Notes: generated by a model not told the origin, from the sequence alone. A stretch of 64,000 bases of DNA from Streptococcus canis (GCF_900636575.1 NZ_LR134293.1:421001-485000); one strand, 5' to 3'; positions 8,246-20,690 are shown, numbered from the stretch's first letter. Numbers and translations: made by a program.

Positions 8246-9280
8246 TTAAATAAGGCCTCCCATATCTTGATAAATTGGTAATAAGATTGCCGCATAAATC
8301 ATGACGATTATTAAGGCAATCATTAAAAAAATAACTGGTTGAATAAACTGCGTTGCTTGATGAAGCTGGCTGAAAAAGCGAGCCCAACTTTCTTGAGCAT
8401 AGATTTCAAGCTCCTGACCTAGTTTGGATTTGATTTCTCCATATTCAATCATCAAACTTAATTCTTTTTTAAAGAAAGGGTAAGTGGCTACTTTGGTAGG
8501 AAAAGCCTGTCCTGCCAGTAAACTAGCCCTAATATCCTCAGCCAACTCTTGCATCAGTGAGGATTTCTCGGTTGCCATAATGTCTAGAATCATCGGTAAC
8601 TCAAGGCCCTGCCCTATCAAAGTGCCCCATTCCCTTGCATAATAGGCGGTTAGGTATTGTTGTAATAGTTTTCCCAGAAAGGGAAAGGTGCTTAGGTGGC
8701 TTAAACAGTTTAAACGGCTTTGAGACCGCCATCTCAGCCACCCCACTCCCAAAAGTAACACAAGAGCCAAACCAAAACCCAAAAAGTAGGTCGGAAAATG
8801 ATTGAGAAAGTCAGTTATTTGGTTTGTCTCTTCTAATTGGGGCACTAAATAGTGTCTCAATCCTAGCATGATGACAAAGAGAAAAAGCAACAGCATTATT
8901 GGATAGGTTATTACTTCAATGGTCTTTCGCTTGAGCTGGGTCATTTGCTTCAGGTAATTCTGAATGTTAAACAGCGTCTTCTTAATATCTCCGTGCCCAT
9001 CTGCTAGGCTAATCTGAGTCAAGATGGCATCCGAAAATCCCAGACCAGCTAACATATCTGCTAAGCCTCGTCCCTTTAAAAGGGAATCTTCCATACTAAG
9101 AACATACTGGAGTTTCACAAGCTGACTTTTCTTTAAAAAAGCAATAATATCTGTCAACTGAAATCCTGCTGATAGAAGATTAGTCAACAACTGAATAAGC
9201 TTATATTGCTCTTTACTGGACAATTTTTTCAAGCCTTGCTTGTTTCGGACTGAGATGTCCTGCTGCAAGTAACTGATCAA
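8246..9280 (-). CDS. comGB: competence pilus inner-membrane protein ComGB
   Basis: This GspF/PilC-family polytopic membrane protein of about 344 residues forms the inner-membrane platform of the competence pilus. Two repeated GspF domains are visible, with hydrophobic helices near the middle (PIMLLLFLFVIMLGLR, YFLGFGLALVLLLGVGWL) and at the end (IQPVIFLMIALIIVMIYAAILLP trimmed). The start is a TTG at 9280 preceded by GGTGG and giving LISYLQQDIS. An ATG at 9337 is possible but would overlap comGA by 125 bp. Even the TTG start overlaps comGA by 68 bp. Confidence 0.88.
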   Translation of the reverse strand: MISYLQQDISVRNKQGLKKLSSKEQYKLIQLLTNLLSAGFQLTDIIAFLKKSQLVKLQYVLSMEDSLLKGRGLADMLAGLGFSDAILTQISLADGHGDIKKTLFNIQNYLKQMTQLKRKTIEVITYPIMLLLFLFVIMLGLRHYLVPQLEETNQITDFLNHFPTYFLGFGLALVLLLGVGWLRWRSQSRLNCLSHLSTFPFLGKLLQQYLTAYYAREWGTLIGQGLELPMILDIMATEKSSLMQELAEDIRASLLAGQAFPTKVATYPFFKKELSLMIEYGEIKSKLGQELEIYAQESWARFFSQLHQATQFIQPVIFLMIALIIVMIYAAILLPIYQDMGGLI

Positions 9281-10154
9281 GCTGCTGATTCCACCGGTCT
9301 GGTAGGTAGTGTTCAAAGTTTTTTTGAGTTGCGTCAATCAATGCTCCTCCATTAAGCAAACGTTGGTAGGCAATTAAGGCCAAACAATTATCCAGTTCTG
9401 CCCTTGTTACCCCAAGTTCTAGCAATCTAGCATAGACTCCTGAAATACTTTTGGCATGCACCGTTGAAAAGACCATGGCCCCTGTTAGACTGGCTCTAAT
9501 AACTGCTCTAGCTGTCTGGCTATCTCGAATTTCACCAATGACCAAAATATCTGGTCGATGCCGCAAGGACAGTTTGATTAAATTGTCGTAAGTCATGCCA
9601 ATATCATCATTGACTTGCAATTGTAAGGCCTGCTGGTTTTTAATTTCCACTGGATCTTCAATGCTAATCACCTGTGCTTCCTGATAATGATCTGCAATAA
9701 GCTGATGCATCAAAGTTGTTTTCCCTGATCCGACTGGACCTGCAAAAAGGTAGAGGCCTCGACCTCCAATCTGACTCGCTACTTTAGTTAATCCATCAAA
9801 CCAGTAACGTAACTCCTTTTTCTGATGATGTAGCAGACGAATGACTAAACTTTCTTGACCACGGTAATCTCCAACACTGGATAAACGTAAGGACAATCGC
9901 GTGTCTTCATCAAGGTCATAATCACAAGAACCAACCTGACAACGTCTTTTTTCACCAACGGTCATTCCTGCAACGAATTTAAAGTGACTAATAAGATGAG
10001 CCATCCGATCGCCCCGATAAACATCTACTAATCTCCTTTCATCTCCTATTCTTAAAAAGAGCTCGTACTGGTCTGCTCGTGGCAGAATATAAATATCTTG
10101 AGCCTGAACTTGCTCTGCTTCTTTCAAAATTGATTTTGCTAATGCTTGTACCAT
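9213..10154 (-). CDS. comGA: competence pilus assembly ATPase ComGA
   Basis: This 313-residue GspE/PilB-type secretion ATPase powers assembly of the transformation pilus from the cytoplasmic face. The Walker A motif GPVGSGKTTLMHQL, the Asp box VISIEDPVEI and the Walker B region DILVIGEIRD are visible, with the His box SLTGAMVFSTVHAKS. Length is usual for streptococcal ComYA/CglA. It is first in the seven-gene operon, and an exact ComX (SigX) box lies 19 bp upstream. Transcription is therefore expected only during competence. Confidence 0.95.
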   Translation of the reverse strand: MVQALAKSILKEAEQVQAQDIYILPRADQYELFLRIGDERRLVDVYRGDRMAHLISHFKFVAGMTVGEKRRCQVGSCDYDLDEDTRLSLRLSSVGDYRGQESLVIRLLHHQKKELRYWFDGLTKVASQIGGRGLYLFAGPVGSGKTTLMHQLIADHYQEAQVISIEDPVEIKNQQALQLQVNDDIGMTYDNLIKLSLRHRPDILVIGEIRDSQTARAVIRASLTGAMVFSTVHAKSISGVYARLLELGVTRAELDNCLALIAYQRLLNGGALIDATQKNFEHYLPDRWNQQLDQLLAAGHLSPKQARLEKIVQ

Positions 10155-10172
10155 AATGCCCCCTCATTGATT

Positions 10173-10180
10173 TATTCGTA
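10173..10180 (-). promoter_or_regulatory. ComX (SigX) CIN-box of the comG operon
   Basis: The minus strand reads TACGAATA, the exact combox recognised by the alternative sigma factor ComX in streptococci. It sits 19-26 bp before the comGA start codon, giving a very short leader. Confidence 0.9.
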
Positions 10181-10184
10181 AACC

Positions 10185-10217
10185 AAAAAAGAAAATGCCC
10201 ATTCAATGACATTTTCT
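10185..10217 (-). terminator. terminator of the DUF1033 gene
   Basis: AGAAAATG (10190-10197) pairs with CATTTTCT (10210-10217). On the minus strand the hairpin is followed by a T tract. It separates the upstream gene from the competence operon, immediately before the ComX box. Confidence 0.75.
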
Positions 10218-10240
10218 CAGATTCTTCTGTTTAGAAAAGG

Positions 10241-10606
10241 TTATAGTTTCAATTTACAAAGGTAGGTGGTTTGGGGCGAATCATTGCGTTGTTCAAAATG
10301 AGACAAGTAGTGCGTGTTAGGGACAATATCTCTATTTTTCAAGAGTAAAAGAGAATGGTATTGTTGCAAATCATCATCACAGTCTTCACACCACCGGGTA
10401 TCGTTTTTCTCCCAAAAGGTGGCCAATAAGTTTTTTTGACTATGGTAACTTGGAAAGCGATTTCTCATGCTCTGCCATTCTTGCTCAAAGTAAGCAAGGG
10501 CCTCTTGCCAATCATCAAACCGTTCTTCTGCTACAATATCATCCTGCCATCCTTCAATGAACCACCATGGTTCCCAATCGCCATACATTTTTATTACTTG
10601 ATACAT
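10241..10606 (-). CDS. DUF1033 family protein
   Basis: This 121-residue soluble protein is rich in aromatic residues and acids: MYQVIKMYGDWEPWWFIEGW, then a DWQEALAYFEQEW helix and a CxxC-like DTRWCEDCDDDLQQY segment. It matches the DUF1033 family found upstream of the comG operon in streptococci. Function is unknown. The cysteine pair could bind metal. A TATAAT at 10629-10634 on the minus strand, with a weak -35, could serve as its promoter, and it has its own terminator. Confidence 0.75.
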   Translation of the reverse strand: MYQVIKMYGDWEPWWFIEGWQDDIVAEERFDDWQEALAYFEQEWQSMRNRFPSYHSQKNLLATFWEKNDTRWCEDCDDDLQQYHSLLLLKNRDIVPNTHYLSHFEQRNDSPQTTYLCKLKL

Positions 10607-10718
10607 AACACCTTTTCCTCTTATCCATATTATAGCTAAATCAGAGGCATTTTGAAAAATATCTGCTCATTGGGACTAAGACCGAGCGTCAAGACTTGTT
10701 ACTGTCAACAAACTCAGA

Positions 10719-10744
10719 CAAAAAAAGAGCCCTAAGGACTCTTT
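10719..10744 (-). terminator. rpoC terminator
   Basis: AAAGAG and CTCTTT arms around CCTTAGGG form a short hairpin just after the rpoC stop. On the minus strand it is followed by seven T residues. Confidence 0.8.
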
Positions 10745-10751
10745 CAGTGTT

Positions 10752-13700
10752 TTATTTTGCTTCAGTTGTAGCAACTGTTTCTTCTAAAAGCTCAGCATTG
10801 TCAATAACTTCAATATCATTGATAGCTTGTGGTTCGATGTTACGGTAACGTGCCATACCAGTACCAGCTGGAATGATTTTACCGATGATAACATTTTCTT
10901 TAAGACCAAGAAGATGGTCTTTTTTACCACGGATTGCAGCATCTGTAAGGACACGAGTTGTTTCCTGGAAGGATGCAGCTGACAAGAAGGAATTGGTTTC
11001 AAGTGAAGCTTTGGTAATTCCCATAAGAACTGGACGAGAGGTCGCAGGAATGCCACCAGAAATAACAATTTCTTTATTAGCATCGGTAAAGTCTGCAATG
11101 TCAAGTAGAGTTCCTGGAAGAAGATCGGTATCCCCTGGATCCATCACACGAACTTTACGAAGCATTTGGCGAACCATTACCTCAACGTGTTTATCTCCGA
11201 TTTCTACCCCTTGGCTACGGTAAACTTTTTGCACTTCTGCAAGAAGATAAGTTTCAACGGACAAGGTATCACGTACTTCAAGAAGACGTTTCGGTTGAAT
11301 AGAGCCTTCTGTCAGAGCAGCTCCGCGATTAACTTCGTCGCCGACTTCAACCTTCATACGTGCTGTAAATGGTACGACGTATTCGCCCATGCCAGTTTGA
11401 CCTTGAACGTAAACTTTCTTAGTACGTGTTGAGGCATCTTCTTCAATCTCAACGACATTACCTTTCACTTCAGTAATGACCGCTTCCCCTTTAGGGTTAC
11501 GTGCTTCAAAGATTTCTTGGATACGAGGAAGACCCTGTGTGATGTCAGTATTTGAGGCTACACCACCCGTGTGGAAGGTACGCATGGTAAGCTGAGTACC
11601 AGGCTCACCGATAGATTGGGCAGCGATAGTACCGACTGCTTCACCCACTTCAACGGCATCGCCAGTTGCAAGGTTGATACCATAACAATGACGGCAGACA
11701 CCGTGACGTGTCGCACAGGTAAAGACAGAACGAATGGTCACTTCTTCAACACCTGCATCAACAATCTTACGAGCCATGTCTTCAGTGATTAATTGGTCAG
11801 CACCAATCAAGACTTCACCAGTTTCAGGATGTTTGACTGATTTACGTGTGTAACGACCTTGAAGACGTTCTTCAAGGGTTTCGGTAACTTCCTTACCATC
11901 TGTAATAGCACGGATAAGAAGTCCACGGTCAGTACCACAGTCGTCTTCACGAATGATAACATCTTGGGCAACGTCAACCAAACGACGAGTAAGGTAACCT
12001 GAGTCGGCTGTTTTAAGGGCCGTATCGGTCATCCCTTTACGTGCACCGTGGGTTGAGAAGAACATTTCCAAAACGCTCAAACCTTCACGGAAGTTTGACA
12101 AGATAGGAAGTTCCATGATGCGTCCGTTAGGAGCAGCCATCAAACCACGCATACCCGCAAGCTGTGAGAAGTTAGAGATGTTACCACGAGCTCCTGAGTC
12201 CATCATCATAACGATTGGGTTCTTAGGATCTTGTGTTTCAATCAGACGTTTTTCAAGGGCTTCTTTAGCTTCACGCCATGTTGTTGTAACGGCAACATAA
12301 CGGTCATCATCTGTCATCAAACCACGACGGAAAGCCTTATTGATTTCTTCAACACGATGGTGAGCAGCATCAATGATTTCAGCTTTATTATCAATAACAG
12401 GAATGTCAGCGATACCCACTGTCAAACCAGCAAGGGTTGAATGGTAGTAACCAAGGTCTTTCAAGCGGTCAAGGAAGGCTGATGTTTCTGTTGTACGGAA
12501 ACGTTTGAAGGTTTCTGCGATGATGTTACCAAGGTTTTTCTTCTTGAATGGCACATTGATGTCCAAGCGATCGATGACTTCTTGGATATCTTGACCAGGT
12601 TCAAGGAAGTATTTATCAGGTGTTCCTTCTGTCAAGTTGGCATTGTTTGGCTCTTGGAGGTAAGGAAGGTCTTCTGGCATGATGTCGTTAAACAAAATCT
12701 TACCAACAGTTGTCACCATGATTTTTTGTCTTTGGCTATCTTTCCAAGGTTTTTTGGGCATGCTGTCAACAGCGATACCCACACGACTATGCAAGTGAGC
12801 ATAACCATTACGATATGCCATCACAGCTTCGTCTTTATCCTTGAAGATCATGCCTTCACCTTCGCGACCAGCATCTTCCATCGTAAGGTAATAATTACCC
12901 AACACCATATCCTGAGATGGGGTAACAACAGGTTTACCGTCTTTAGGATTCAAGATGTGCTCTGCGGCAAGCATTAAGAGACGAGCTTCAGCTTGTGCTT
13001 CTTCAGACAATGGCACGTGGATGGCCATTTGGTCTCCATCGAAGTCGGCATTGTAGGCCTCACACACAAGTGGGTGAAGACGAAGTGCCTTACCATCAAT
13101 CAGAACGGGCTCAAAGGCCTGAATACCAAGTCTGTGAAGGGTCGGTGCACGGTTAAGGAGAACTGGGTGTTCTTTGATAACCTCTTCTAAGATATCCCAG
13201 ATGCGTTCGTCACCACGTTCAACCATACGCTTAGCTGCCTTAACGTTACCAGCATATTCTTTGGCAACAATTTCGCGCATGACAAATGGTTTAAAGAGCT
13301 CAATAGCCATTTCACGTGGCACACCACATTGGTACATTTTTAGGGTTGGACCTACGGCGATAACGGAACGGCCAGAAAAGTCTACACGTTTACCAAGCAA
13401 GTTTTGACGGAAACGACCTTGTTTCCCTTTAAGCATGTGGCTCAAAGATTTCAATGGACGACTACCTGGTCCAGTGATTGGACGACCACGACGACCGTTA
13501 TCAATCAAAGCATCAACGGCTTCTTGAAGCATCCGTTTTTCATTTTGAACGATAATACCTGGGGCATTAAGTTCCAACAAACGTGCCAAACGGTTGTTAC
13601 GGTTAATCACACGACGGTACAAGTCATTCAAGTCAGATGCGGCGAAACGGCCACCATCTAATTGAACCATTGGGCGTAAATCTGGTGGAATAACTGGCAA

Positions 13701-14393
13701 GATGTTAAGTACCATCCATTCTGGTTTATTTCCAGATTTGTGGAAGGCATCAAGCACATCCAAACGACGAACTGCCTTAATTCGTTTTTGACCAGAAGCA
13801 GATTTTAACTCTTCTTTTAATTCAGCGATTTCAGCTGCCAAGTCCACACGTTTCAAGAGATCTTGAATGGCTTCCGCACCCATTTTAGCGACAAATGAAC
13901 CGTGTCCATACTCTTGCAGTTTTTCACGGTATTCACGCTCTGTTAATAATGATTTTGGTTCAAGCGGTGTATCCTTTGGATCGATGACCACATAAGCCGC
14001 AAAGTAGATAACTTCCTCAAGAGCACGAGGACTCATATCAAGAGTCAATCCCATACGTGATGGGATCCCTTTGAAATACCAGATATGTGACACAGGAGCC
14101 TTTAACTCGATGTGCCCCATACGTTCGCGACGAACTTTAGCACGAGTTACTTCAACCCCACAGCGGTCACACACGATACCTTTATAACGGATACGTTTGT
14201 ATTTACCACACGCACATTCCCAGTCTTTTGTTGGACCAAAGATGACTTCGTCAAAGAGTCCTTCACGTTCTGGTTTCAATGTACGGTAGTTGATTGTTTC
14301 AGGTTTTTTAACTTCACCATACGACCATGAACGGACCTTACTTGGTGAGGCTAATGTGATTTGCATACTTTTAAAACGATTTACGTCAACCAC
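10752..14393 (-). CDS. rpoC: DNA-directed RNA polymerase subunit beta'
   Basis: This 1213-residue catalytic subunit of RNA polymerase contains the absolutely conserved [10 protein letters not shown] loop holding the active-site magnesium. It also has the N-terminal zinc-binding cysteines ([20 protein letters not shown]) and the second cysteine cluster [13 protein letters not shown]. Length matches streptococcal RpoC. It follows rpoB by 95 bp in the same orientation and ends in an intrinsic terminator. No truncation or frameshift was seen. Confidence 0.98.
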   Translation of the reverse strand: MVDVNRFKSMQITLASPSKVRSWSYGEVKKPETINYRTLKPEREGLFDEVIFGPTKDWECACGKYKRIRYKGIVCDRCGVEVTRAKVRRERMGHIELKAPVSHIWYFKGIPSRMGLTLDMSPRALEEVIYFAAYVVIDPKDTPLEPKSLLTEREYREKLQEYGHGSFVAKMGAEAIQDLLKRVDLAAEIAELKEELKSASGQKRIKAVRRLDVLDAFHKSGNKPEWMVLNILPVIPPDLRPMVQLDGGRFAASDLNDLYRRVINRNNRLARLLELNAPGIIVQNEKRMLQEAVDALIDNGRRGRPITGPGSRPLKSLSHMLKGKQGRFRQNLLGKRVDFSGRSVIAVGPTLKMYQCGVPREMAIELFKPFVMREIVAKEYAGNVKAAKRMVERGDERIWDILEEVIKEHPVLLNRAPTLHRLGIQAFEPVLIDGKALRLHPLVCEAYNADFDGDQMAIHVPLSEEAQAEARLLMLAAEHILNPKDGKPVVTPSQDMVLGNYYLTMEDAGREGEGMIFKDKDEAVMAYRNGYAHLHSRVGIAVDSMPKKPWKDSQRQKIMVTTVGKILFNDIMPEDLPYLQEPNNANLTEGTPDKYFLEPGQDIQEVIDRLDINVPFKKKNLGNIIAETFKRFRTTETSAFLDRLKDLGYYHSTLAGLTVGIADIPVIDNKAEIIDAAHHRVEEINKAFRRGLMTDDDRYVAVTTTWREAKEALEKRLIETQDPKNPIVMMMDSGARGNISNFSQLAGMRGLMAAPNGRIMELPILSNFREGLSVLEMFFSTHGARKGMTDTALKTADSGYLTRRLVDVAQDVIIREDDCGTDRGLLIRAITDGKEVTETLEERLQGRYTRKSVKHPETGEVLIGADQLITEDMARKIVDAGVEEVTIRSVFTCATRHGVCRHCYGINLATGDAVEVGEAVGTIAAQSIGEPGTQLTMRTFHTGGVASNTDITQGLPRIQEIFEARNPKGEAVITEVKGNVVEIEEDASTRTKKVYVQGQTGMGEYVVPFTARMKVEVGDEVNRGAALTEGSIQPKRLLEVRDTLSVETYLLAEVQKVYRSQGVEIGDKHVEVMVRQMLRKVRVMDPGDTDLLPGTLLDIADFTDANKEIVISGGIPATSRPVLMGITKASLETNSFLSAASFQETTRVLTDAAIRGKKDHLLGLKENVIIGKIIPAGTGMARYRNIEPQAINDIEVIDNAELLEETVATTEAK

Positions 14394-14488
14394 TAGTTTT
14401 ACCTTTCTGCCTTTGATGACTTTACCAGTCTAAGGGCAAGACTCGCCTGCCCTCAACTCGTAAATAATTGTTTATAAGAATTGATTGC

Positions 14489-17400
14489 TTATTTGTCGTC
14501 AGTTGTTCCAAAAACCTCTTGGGTTTCTTGAGCTTGTTTTTCACGCGCTTTTTCAAGATCGTCAACGTGCATCACATCATCGTCTTCGCCTTCATCAAGG
14601 TCACGAAGTTCAACTTCATTGTCGTCCTCGTCAAGCACACGCATGTCAAGACCAAGAGATTGCAATTCTTTCACAAGAACGCGGAAGGATTCTGGCACAC
14701 CTGGTTTTGGAATCGGTTTACCTTTGGTAATCGCTTCATAAGCTTTCAAACGTCCAGTCACATCATCTGACTTGTAGGTCAAGATTTCTTGAAGGACATT
14801 TGAGGCACCATAAGCTTCAAGGGCCCAAACCTCCATTTCACCGAAACGTTGCCCACCAAATTGAGCTTTACCCCCAAGTGGCTGTTGGGTAACAAGTGAG
14901 TATGGTCCGACTGAACGCGCATGAAGTTTATCATCAACCATGTGGTGGAGCTTGATCATGTACATGACCCCAACTGACACACGGTTGTCAAATGGTTCAC
15001 CAGTACGTCCATCATAAAGAACAGTCTTGGCATCTGAATCCATACCAGCTTCACGAACAGTGTCCCAAAGGTCTTCTGATGAGGCACCGTCAAAGACTGG
15101 TGTTGCAATATGGATACCCAAGTTACGAGCAGCCATACCCAAGTGAAGTTCCATAACTTGTCCGATGTTCATACGTGATGGCACCCCAAGAGGGTTCAAC
15201 ATGATATCAACTGGTGTTCCATCTGGAAGGTACGGCATGTCTTCAACTGGTACAATACGTGAAACGACACCTTTGTTTCCGTGACGACCGGCCATTTTAT
15301 CTCCAACTTTGATCTTACGTTTTTGAGCGATGTAAACACGCACAAGCATGTTAACGCCTGATTGTAACTCATCACCGTTAGCACGTGTAAAGATCTTCAC
15401 ATCACGAACGATACCATCTCCACCGTGAGGCACACGAAGTGAGGTATCACGAACTTCACGTGATTTATCCCCAAAGATGGCATGCAAGAGACGTTCTTCA
15501 GCAGAGAGGTCTTTTTCACCTTTAGGTGTGACTTTACCTACTAAGATGTCGCCTTCTTTAACCTCAGCACCAATACGAATAATGCCCATCTCGTCAAGGT
15601 CTTTGAGGGCTTCTTCACCAACGTTTGGTACTTCGCGAGTGATTTCTTCAGGCCCAAGCTTTGTATCACGCGTTTCTGATTCAAATTCTTCCAAGTGAAC
15701 AGATGTATAAACATCTTCTTTCACAAGGCGCTCACTCATGATAACGGCATCCTCAAAGTTATAACCTTCCCAAGTCATGTAAGCAACGACTGGGTTTTGT
15801 CCAAGGGCCATTTCACCATTTTCCATAGATGGTCCATCAGCGATGAAGTCACCTTTTTCAACAATGTCTCCTACTTTAACAAGAGTGCGTTGGTTATAGG
15901 CAGTTCCTGAGTTGGAGCGACGGAATTTGGTAATGTGGTAAACATCAAGTGAACCATCTTTACGACGGACTTCAACTTTTTCAGCATCAGAAAAGACAAC
16001 TTTACCATTGTGCTGAGCAATAACCGCAGCACCAGAGTCATGGGCAGCTTGATATTCCATACCAGTCCCAACAAACGGTGCTTTGGGATCAATCAATGGC
16101 ACAGCCTGACGTTGCATGTTGGCACCCATGAGGGCACGGTTGGAGTCATCATTTTCCAAGAAAGGAATACATGCCGTCGCAACAGCAACTACCTGTTTAG
16201 GTGAAACGTCAACGAAATCCACAATACTTGCAGAAAATTCTTGGTTATTCCCTTGGTGACGACCCATAACGATTTCTTCTGCAAAAGTGCCATCTTCGTT
16301 TAATTTAGAATTGGCCTGTGCAACTGTATATTCGTCTTCTTCGTCGGCAGTCAACCAAACAATCTCGTTAGTTACCTTACCAGTCGCACGGTCAACCTTA
16401 CGGTAAGGTGTTTGAATGAAACCATATTTATTAAGATGTCCAAATGAAGACAAGTTGTTAATCAAACCAATGTTTGGTCCTTCAGGTGTTTCAATCGGAC
16501 ACATACGACCATAGTGCGTGTAATGCACGTCACGAACCTCATAACCAGCACGGTCACGTGTCAAACCACCAGGTCCTAAGGCAGATAAACGACGTTTATG
16601 AGACAACTCTGACAATGGGTTGTGTTGGTCCATGAACTGTGACAACTGAGAAGAACCAAAGAATTCTTTGACAGCTGCTGTGACAGGACGGATATTGATG
16701 ATTTGTTGTGGTGTTAACACATCGTTGTCTTGGACAGACATACGCTCACGCACGTTACGCTCCATACGAGCAAGACCGATACGGAATTGGTTGGCAAGCA
16801 GCTCACCAACAGCACGAATACGACGGTTACCCAAGTGGTCAATATCGTCAACTTTTCCAATACCTTCAGCAAGGTTCAAGAAGTAAGACATTTCTGCTAA
16901 AATATCAGCAGGGGTAAGAGCACGAACCTTATCATCTGGATTAGCATTACCTACAATAGTAACGACACGATCAGGGTCGATTGGAGATACCACCTTGAAT
17001 TTTTGAAGAATAACAGGCTCTGTCACTACCGCATAATCATTTGGTGTGTAAACAAACTTGTTCAAATCACCATCAAGATGTTCCTCAATAGATTCAATCA
17101 CACTGCGTGTCATCTCAGTTCCAGCTTCTACTAAAATTTCGCCAGTTTCAGCATCTACAAGATTTTCAGCAATGATTTGGTTTAAAAGACGAGTCTTGAT
17201 ATTAAGTTTTTTGTTTACTTTGTAACGACCAACTGCAGCTAAATCGTATCGACGAGCATCAAAGAAACGCGCAATCAAGAGACTACGTGAACTGTCAGCA
17301 GTCTTTGGCTCACCTGGACGAAGACGCTCGTAAATTTCTTTAAGAGCCTCATCTGTACGAGAATCGCTTGGATTTTTGTGAATATCTTTTTCAATAGTAT

Positions 17401-18055
17401 TACGAACAAGATCGCTTTCCCCAAAAATATCAACGATTTCGTCATCACCTGAGAAACCAAGAGCACGAACCAAGGTTGTGAATGGAATCTTACGGGTACG
17501 GTCAATACGAGTGTAAGCAATGTCCTTTGAGTCAGTTTCTAGCTCTAACCAAGCCCCACGATTAGGGATAACAGTTGAGCCATACCCCACTTTACCGTTT
17601 TTATCTACTTTATCATTGAAGTAGACACCTGGTGAACGCACCAACTGAGAAACGATGATACGTTCACCACCGTTGATGATAAAGGTCCCCATTTCCGTCA
17701 TGATTGGGAAATCACCAAAGAAGACTTCTTGAGTTTTAATCTCACCAGTTTCTTTATTGACCAAACGGAAGGTAACAAAGATTGGTGCAGAATAACTTGC
17801 ATCGTGGATACGAGCTTCTTCAAGGGTGTATTTAGGTTCCTTGAATTCGTAACCAACAAATTCAAGTTCCATGGTATCCGTAAAATTTGAAATAGGAAGT
17901 ACATCTTCAAATACTTCTTTCAACCCTGAATCGAGGAAATCTTGGAATGAGTCAGTTTGAATTTCAATCAAATTTGGTAAATCAAGAACTTCTTTGATTC
18001 TTGAAAAGCTACGACGTGTACGGTGTTTTCCGTATCGAACTTCATGTCCTGCCAA
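14489..18055 (-). CDS. rpoB: DNA-directed RNA polymerase subunit beta
   Basis: This 1188-residue beta subunit includes the rifampicin-pocket region ([20 protein letters not shown]), which appears wild type, and the C-terminal [20 protein letters not shown] clamp segment. I start at a TTG at 18055, giving [20 protein letters not shown], because AAGGAG lies 8 nt upstream. The alternative ATG at 18106 adds 17 residues that have no reason to be translated. The C-terminus is very acidic (DEGEDDDV). A leader with a terminator-like hairpin precedes it. Confidence 0.97.
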   Translation of the reverse strand: MAGHEVRYGKHRTRRSFSRIKEVLDLPNLIEIQTDSFQDFLDSGLKEVFEDVLPISNFTDTMELEFVGYEFKEPKYTLEEARIHDASYSAPIFVTFRLVNKETGEIKTQEVFFGDFPIMTEMGTFIINGGERIIVSQLVRSPGVYFNDKVDKNGKVGYGSTVIPNRGAWLELETDSKDIAYTRIDRTRKIPFTTLVRALGFSGDDEIVDIFGESDLVRNTIEKDIHKNPSDSRTDEALKEIYERLRPGEPKTADSSRSLLIARFFDARRYDLAAVGRYKVNKKLNIKTRLLNQIIAENLVDAETGEILVEAGTEMTRSVIESIEEHLDGDLNKFVYTPNDYAVVTEPVILQKFKVVSPIDPDRVVTIVGNANPDDKVRALTPADILAEMSYFLNLAEGIGKVDDIDHLGNRRIRAVGELLANQFRIGLARMERNVRERMSVQDNDVLTPQQIINIRPVTAAVKEFFGSSQLSQFMDQHNPLSELSHKRRLSALGPGGLTRDRAGYEVRDVHYTHYGRMCPIETPEGPNIGLINNLSSFGHLNKYGFIQTPYRKVDRATGKVTNEIVWLTADEEDEYTVAQANSKLNEDGTFAEEIVMGRHQGNNQEFSASIVDFVDVSPKQVVAVATACIPFLENDDSNRALMGANMQRQAVPLIDPKAPFVGTGMEYQAAHDSGAAVIAQHNGKVVFSDAEKVEVRRKDGSLDVYHITKFRRSNSGTAYNQRTLVKVGDIVEKGDFIADGPSMENGEMALGQNPVVAYMTWEGYNFEDAVIMSERLVKEDVYTSVHLEEFESETRDTKLGPEEITREVPNVGEEALKDLDEMGIIRIGAEVKEGDILVGKVTPKGEKDLSAEERLLHAIFGDKSREVRDTSLRVPHGGDGIVRDVKIFTRANGDELQSGVNMLVRVYIAQKRKIKVGDKMAGRHGNKGVVSRIVPVEDMPYLPDGTPVDIMLNPLGVPSRMNIGQVMELHLGMAARNLGIHIATPVFDGASSEDLWDTVREAGMDSDAKTVLYDGRTGEPFDNRVSVGVMYMIKLHHMVDDKLHARSVGPYSLVTQQPLGGKAQFGGQRFGEMEVWALEAYGASNVLQEILTYKSDDVTGRLKAYEAITKGKPIPKPGVPESFRVLVKELQSLGLDMRVLDEDDNEVELRDLDEGEDDDVMHVDDLEKAREKQAQETQEVFGTTDDK

Positions 18056-18188
18056 GTTTTTAGCTCCTTCTTCTTTCTTAAGCTTTGCCGTTTCAGCAAA
18101 TCGCAACTAAGTTATCATTTGTCCTAAATGTGAATTTTTAGAATCTTTAAATATGGATTACAAACCCTATTTTTCCTAAAAATAGGCA

Positions 18189-18239
18189 CAAAAAGAGCAG
18201 CTAAATCTGACTTCATCAGTGTGATTTAACTGCTGTTCT
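18189..18239 (-). terminator. terminator-like hairpin in the rpoB leader (pbp1b terminator or attenuator)
   Basis: The arms AGAGCAGCTAAATC (18194-18207) and GATTTAACTGCTGTTCT (18223-18239) form a long stem with a T tract on the minus strand. It lies downstream of the putative rpoB promoter, so it would both end pbp1b transcripts and face rpoB transcription. A second inverted repeat (CTAGCTG/CAGCTAG, 18242-18265) lies just upstream in the leader. Confidence 0.75.
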
Positions 18240-18289
18240 TCCTAGCTGGACAATATTTCAGCTAGATTGGACGACAAATAGTTACTAAA

Positions 18290-18318
18290 ATTGTACACTA
18301 TTTGTCGACAAAATGCAA
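18290..18318 (-). promoter_or_regulatory. putative rpoBC promoter
   Basis: On the minus strand TTGCAT (18313-18318) and TACAAT (18290-18295) are 17 bp apart, directly after the pbp1b stop codon. It predicts a leader of about 230 nt before the rpoB TTG start. Confidence 0.6.
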
Positions 18319-18319
18319 C

Positions 18320-20620
18320 TTAATTTCTCTTACCTCCAAAACTTGCCCAGGCCTTTTGATAATCAGCATCTGTTCCTCCGATAGCAAATCGGTAAGTCAT
18401 AGCTCCTGGTCCTTTTTGAGCCCACAAGCTAGTCGTCATCTCTCCTCCAACAGAGAAGGTTCGACCGTTGACATTGACTGTCCCTGGTTGTAATCCTGTT
18501 GACTTCAAGACATTAGCCTTAATGACTCCTGAATCTAAGTGGAAACGTTGCCCGCCACCAAGAACATTAGGGTCCGCCTGATTAATGGCATTAGCTAAAT
18601 AAGCCAGGTAATTAGAATTATTGTTATAACCGGTCAACGGAGCAAGCGAGGTATTGTCATCATGACCTGCCCAGCCTCCCAAAGTTGCCTTTGGCGTAGC
18701 AAGCACCAACCAAACGTCGGTATAATTTTCAGTTGTTCCTGTCTTACCAATCCAATCTGCATTGGCTAGACTAGGATTGATAGCTGCCAAACGACTCTTG
18801 AAAGTGGTCGTTGCACCTGAAGAGATTGGCCCTCTCAGTAAATCCTGTAAAATAGTTGCAGTTGGTGCAGAGAAAATACGGACTGGCTTGTTTTCGTGTT
18901 GGTAAACAACAGTGCCATCACTAGCTGTGATTTTATCAACAATATATTGTTTTTGGAACAAGCCATTATTTGAAATCATCTGATAAGCATTGGTTTGTTG
19001 GGCAACAGATACCTCGATACCACCGCCGAGAGGCAGACTCTCAATAGAATAATCTGCGATTTTATAGCCCATTTTGGTCATATAATCTTTCACATCGACC
19101 CCTTTTTCCCGCAATAATTTCTGCGTCCAAAAGGCTGGAATATTCCACGACGTATTGAGCGCTTCTTGAAGAGACATCATGGCTGTCCCTTCGCTGTCAG
19201 CGTGCATGATTTTTTGACCACTCGAGTAAGTCGTTGGGTAATTAGACAAGACGCTGGCGCTTCCCATCAATCCTTGGTCAATAGCAGGGCCATAAGAAAT
19301 AATAGGTTTAATGCTAGAACCTGGAGAACGCACAGTATCAAAGGCATGGTTATTCTGGTTAAGGGCATAGTCTCTACCCCCAACAAAGCCTAAAACGGCA
19401 CCCGTCGCATTGTCCGTCAAGACATTTCCCATTTGAACTGTACCTGTCCCATCATCTAACAAGCCACCAAACTGAGCTGCCGCTGTCTGCATCGCATTGT
19501 AAATAGGCTTATTAATGGTTGTGGTGATGGTATAACCACCCTGTTGCAATTCTGTTAAGGCCCTCTCTTCATAGGCAGCCTTAGTCTCGTCGTTTTTCAG
19601 GTCACGACTAGACACCTTATCTCGCTTAATCAAATAGCTATACATAGCTTTCTTAGCATCCGCTAGCACCGTGTAATAAAGGTAATCGTGATTTTTTACC
19701 GTAGCACTTCCCGGTTGGATAAAATCCTTCTGAATCGGATAAGCCTTATAGTCCTCGTATTCTTTTTTTGTCAGGGCACCTGTACGGTACATGTTATAGA
19801 GAACATTTTGCTGTCGCTTGATGCCATAAGCCATGTCCTCTTCTGACTTCAGTTGTCCCGTTGACAAATAAGGAGAGTAAACAATTGGACTCTGCGGAAG
19901 CCCCGCCAAAAATGCTGCCTGTGGAACCGTTAAATCCTTAGCAGATACTCCAAAAATACCACGCGCTGCTTCTTCAACACCTGCGATATTTTGACCTTTG
20001 TTATTGCGACCAAAAGGAGAAACATTCAAGTAGTGAGACAAAATGTCATCTTTGGACATGTAACGTTCCAAAGCAAGAGCATAGATAATTTCTCTTGATT
20101 TTCGTTTAAAAGTTGGATCATCTCCCAAAACTTGTTGCTTGATTAACTGCTGTGTCAAGGTTGAACCACCACTGGATTCGCCAAATCCCAAAACGGAGGC
20201 TAAGGTCGCTCGAAAAACAGCCTTAGGCACCACACCTTTGTGTTCTTGAAAATGCTCATCTTCTGTAGAGACAATGGCTCTTTTAATATTATCTGAAATG
20301 GCATCATTAGCCACAGGAGTTCTAAGTAAATCAGTATCAAGAGTAGCAATCAAGCTATTATCAGAGTAATTCATCTGTGACATCATGGTTAAGGACTCAA
20401 CCTGCTTGACTAAACTTGCTTTACTGGGAACTTTGACAGAATCAACCTGACTAGCCAAATAGCCCAGAGCCATACCGGCTCCCATCATTCCAAAAAGGAA
20501 AATGACAATATAAAAAAAATTAGACATGAGTTTCAGGGTACGCAAAAGGACAGGTCCCAAATCTAAGAGACCTAATTTCTGCTCACCTTTGCTTTTGTGT
20601 TTCGTGTTCCATTTCACCAT
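18320..20620 (-). CDS. pbp1b: penicillin-binding protein 1B (bifunctional transglycosylase/transpeptidase)
   Basis: This class A PBP of about 766 residues builds peptidoglycan at the outer face of the membrane. A basic N-terminus is followed by one transmembrane helix (about residues 32-55). The GT51 glycosyltransferase motifs [10 protein letters not shown] (from about 120) and GGSTLTQQ (about 151-158) come next. The transpeptidase domain has SPGSSIKP with the catalytic serine and GKTGTTE. The ATG at 20620 follows AAGGTGAGG with suitable spacing; the earlier in-frame GTG overlaps that site. It is divergent from tyrS. Confidence 0.93.
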   Translation of the reverse strand: MVKWNTKHKSKGEQKLGLLDLGPVLLRTLKLMSNFFYIVIFLFGMMGAGMALGYLASQVDSVKVPSKASLVKQVESLTMMSQMNYSDNSLIATLDTDLLRTPVANDAISDNIKRAIVSTEDEHFQEHKGVVPKAVFRATLASVLGFGESSGGSTLTQQLIKQQVLGDDPTFKRKSREIIYALALERYMSKDDILSHYLNVSPFGRNNKGQNIAGVEEAARGIFGVSAKDLTVPQAAFLAGLPQSPIVYSPYLSTGQLKSEEDMAYGIKRQQNVLYNMYRTGALTKKEYEDYKAYPIQKDFIQPGSATVKNHDYLYYTVLADAKKAMYSYLIKRDKVSSRDLKNDETKAAYEERALTELQQGGYTITTTINKPIYNAMQTAAAQFGGLLDDGTGTVQMGNVLTDNATGAVLGFVGGRDYALNQNNHAFDTVRSPGSSIKPIISYGPAIDQGLMGSASVLSNYPTTYSSGQKIMHADSEGTAMMSLQEALNTSWNIPAFWTQKLLREKGVDVKDYMTKMGYKIADYSIESLPLGGGIEVSVAQQTNAYQMISNNGLFQKQYIVDKITASDGTVVYQHENKPVRIFSAPTATILQDLLRGPISSGATTTFKSRLAAINPSLANADWIGKTGTTENYTDVWLVLATPKATLGGWAGHDDNTSLAPLTGYNNNSNYLAYLANAINQADPNVLGGGQRFHLDSGVIKANVLKSTGLQPGTVNVNGRTFSVGGEMTTSLWAQKGPGAMTYRFAIGGTDADYQKAWASFGGKRN

Positions 20621-20660
20621 AAAATACCTCACCTTCTATTATACCAAACTTTGATAAAGC

Positions 20661-20690
20661 TTGCATAGCCACAACAGTTTTTGGTATAAT
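20661..20690 (+). promoter_or_regulatory. tyrS promoter
   Basis: TTGCAT (20661-20666), an 18-bp spacer and TATAAT (20685-20690) precede tyrS by 36 bp. The leader is far too short for a T-box riboswitch. A mirror TTTGGTATAAT occurs on the other strand upstream of pbp1b. Confidence 0.75.

Noticed and set aside
10784..18055. Many ORFs of 60-130 codons opposite or out of frame within rpoC and rpoB
   Set aside because: They are shadows of highly biased, conserved genes, with no ribosome binding sites.
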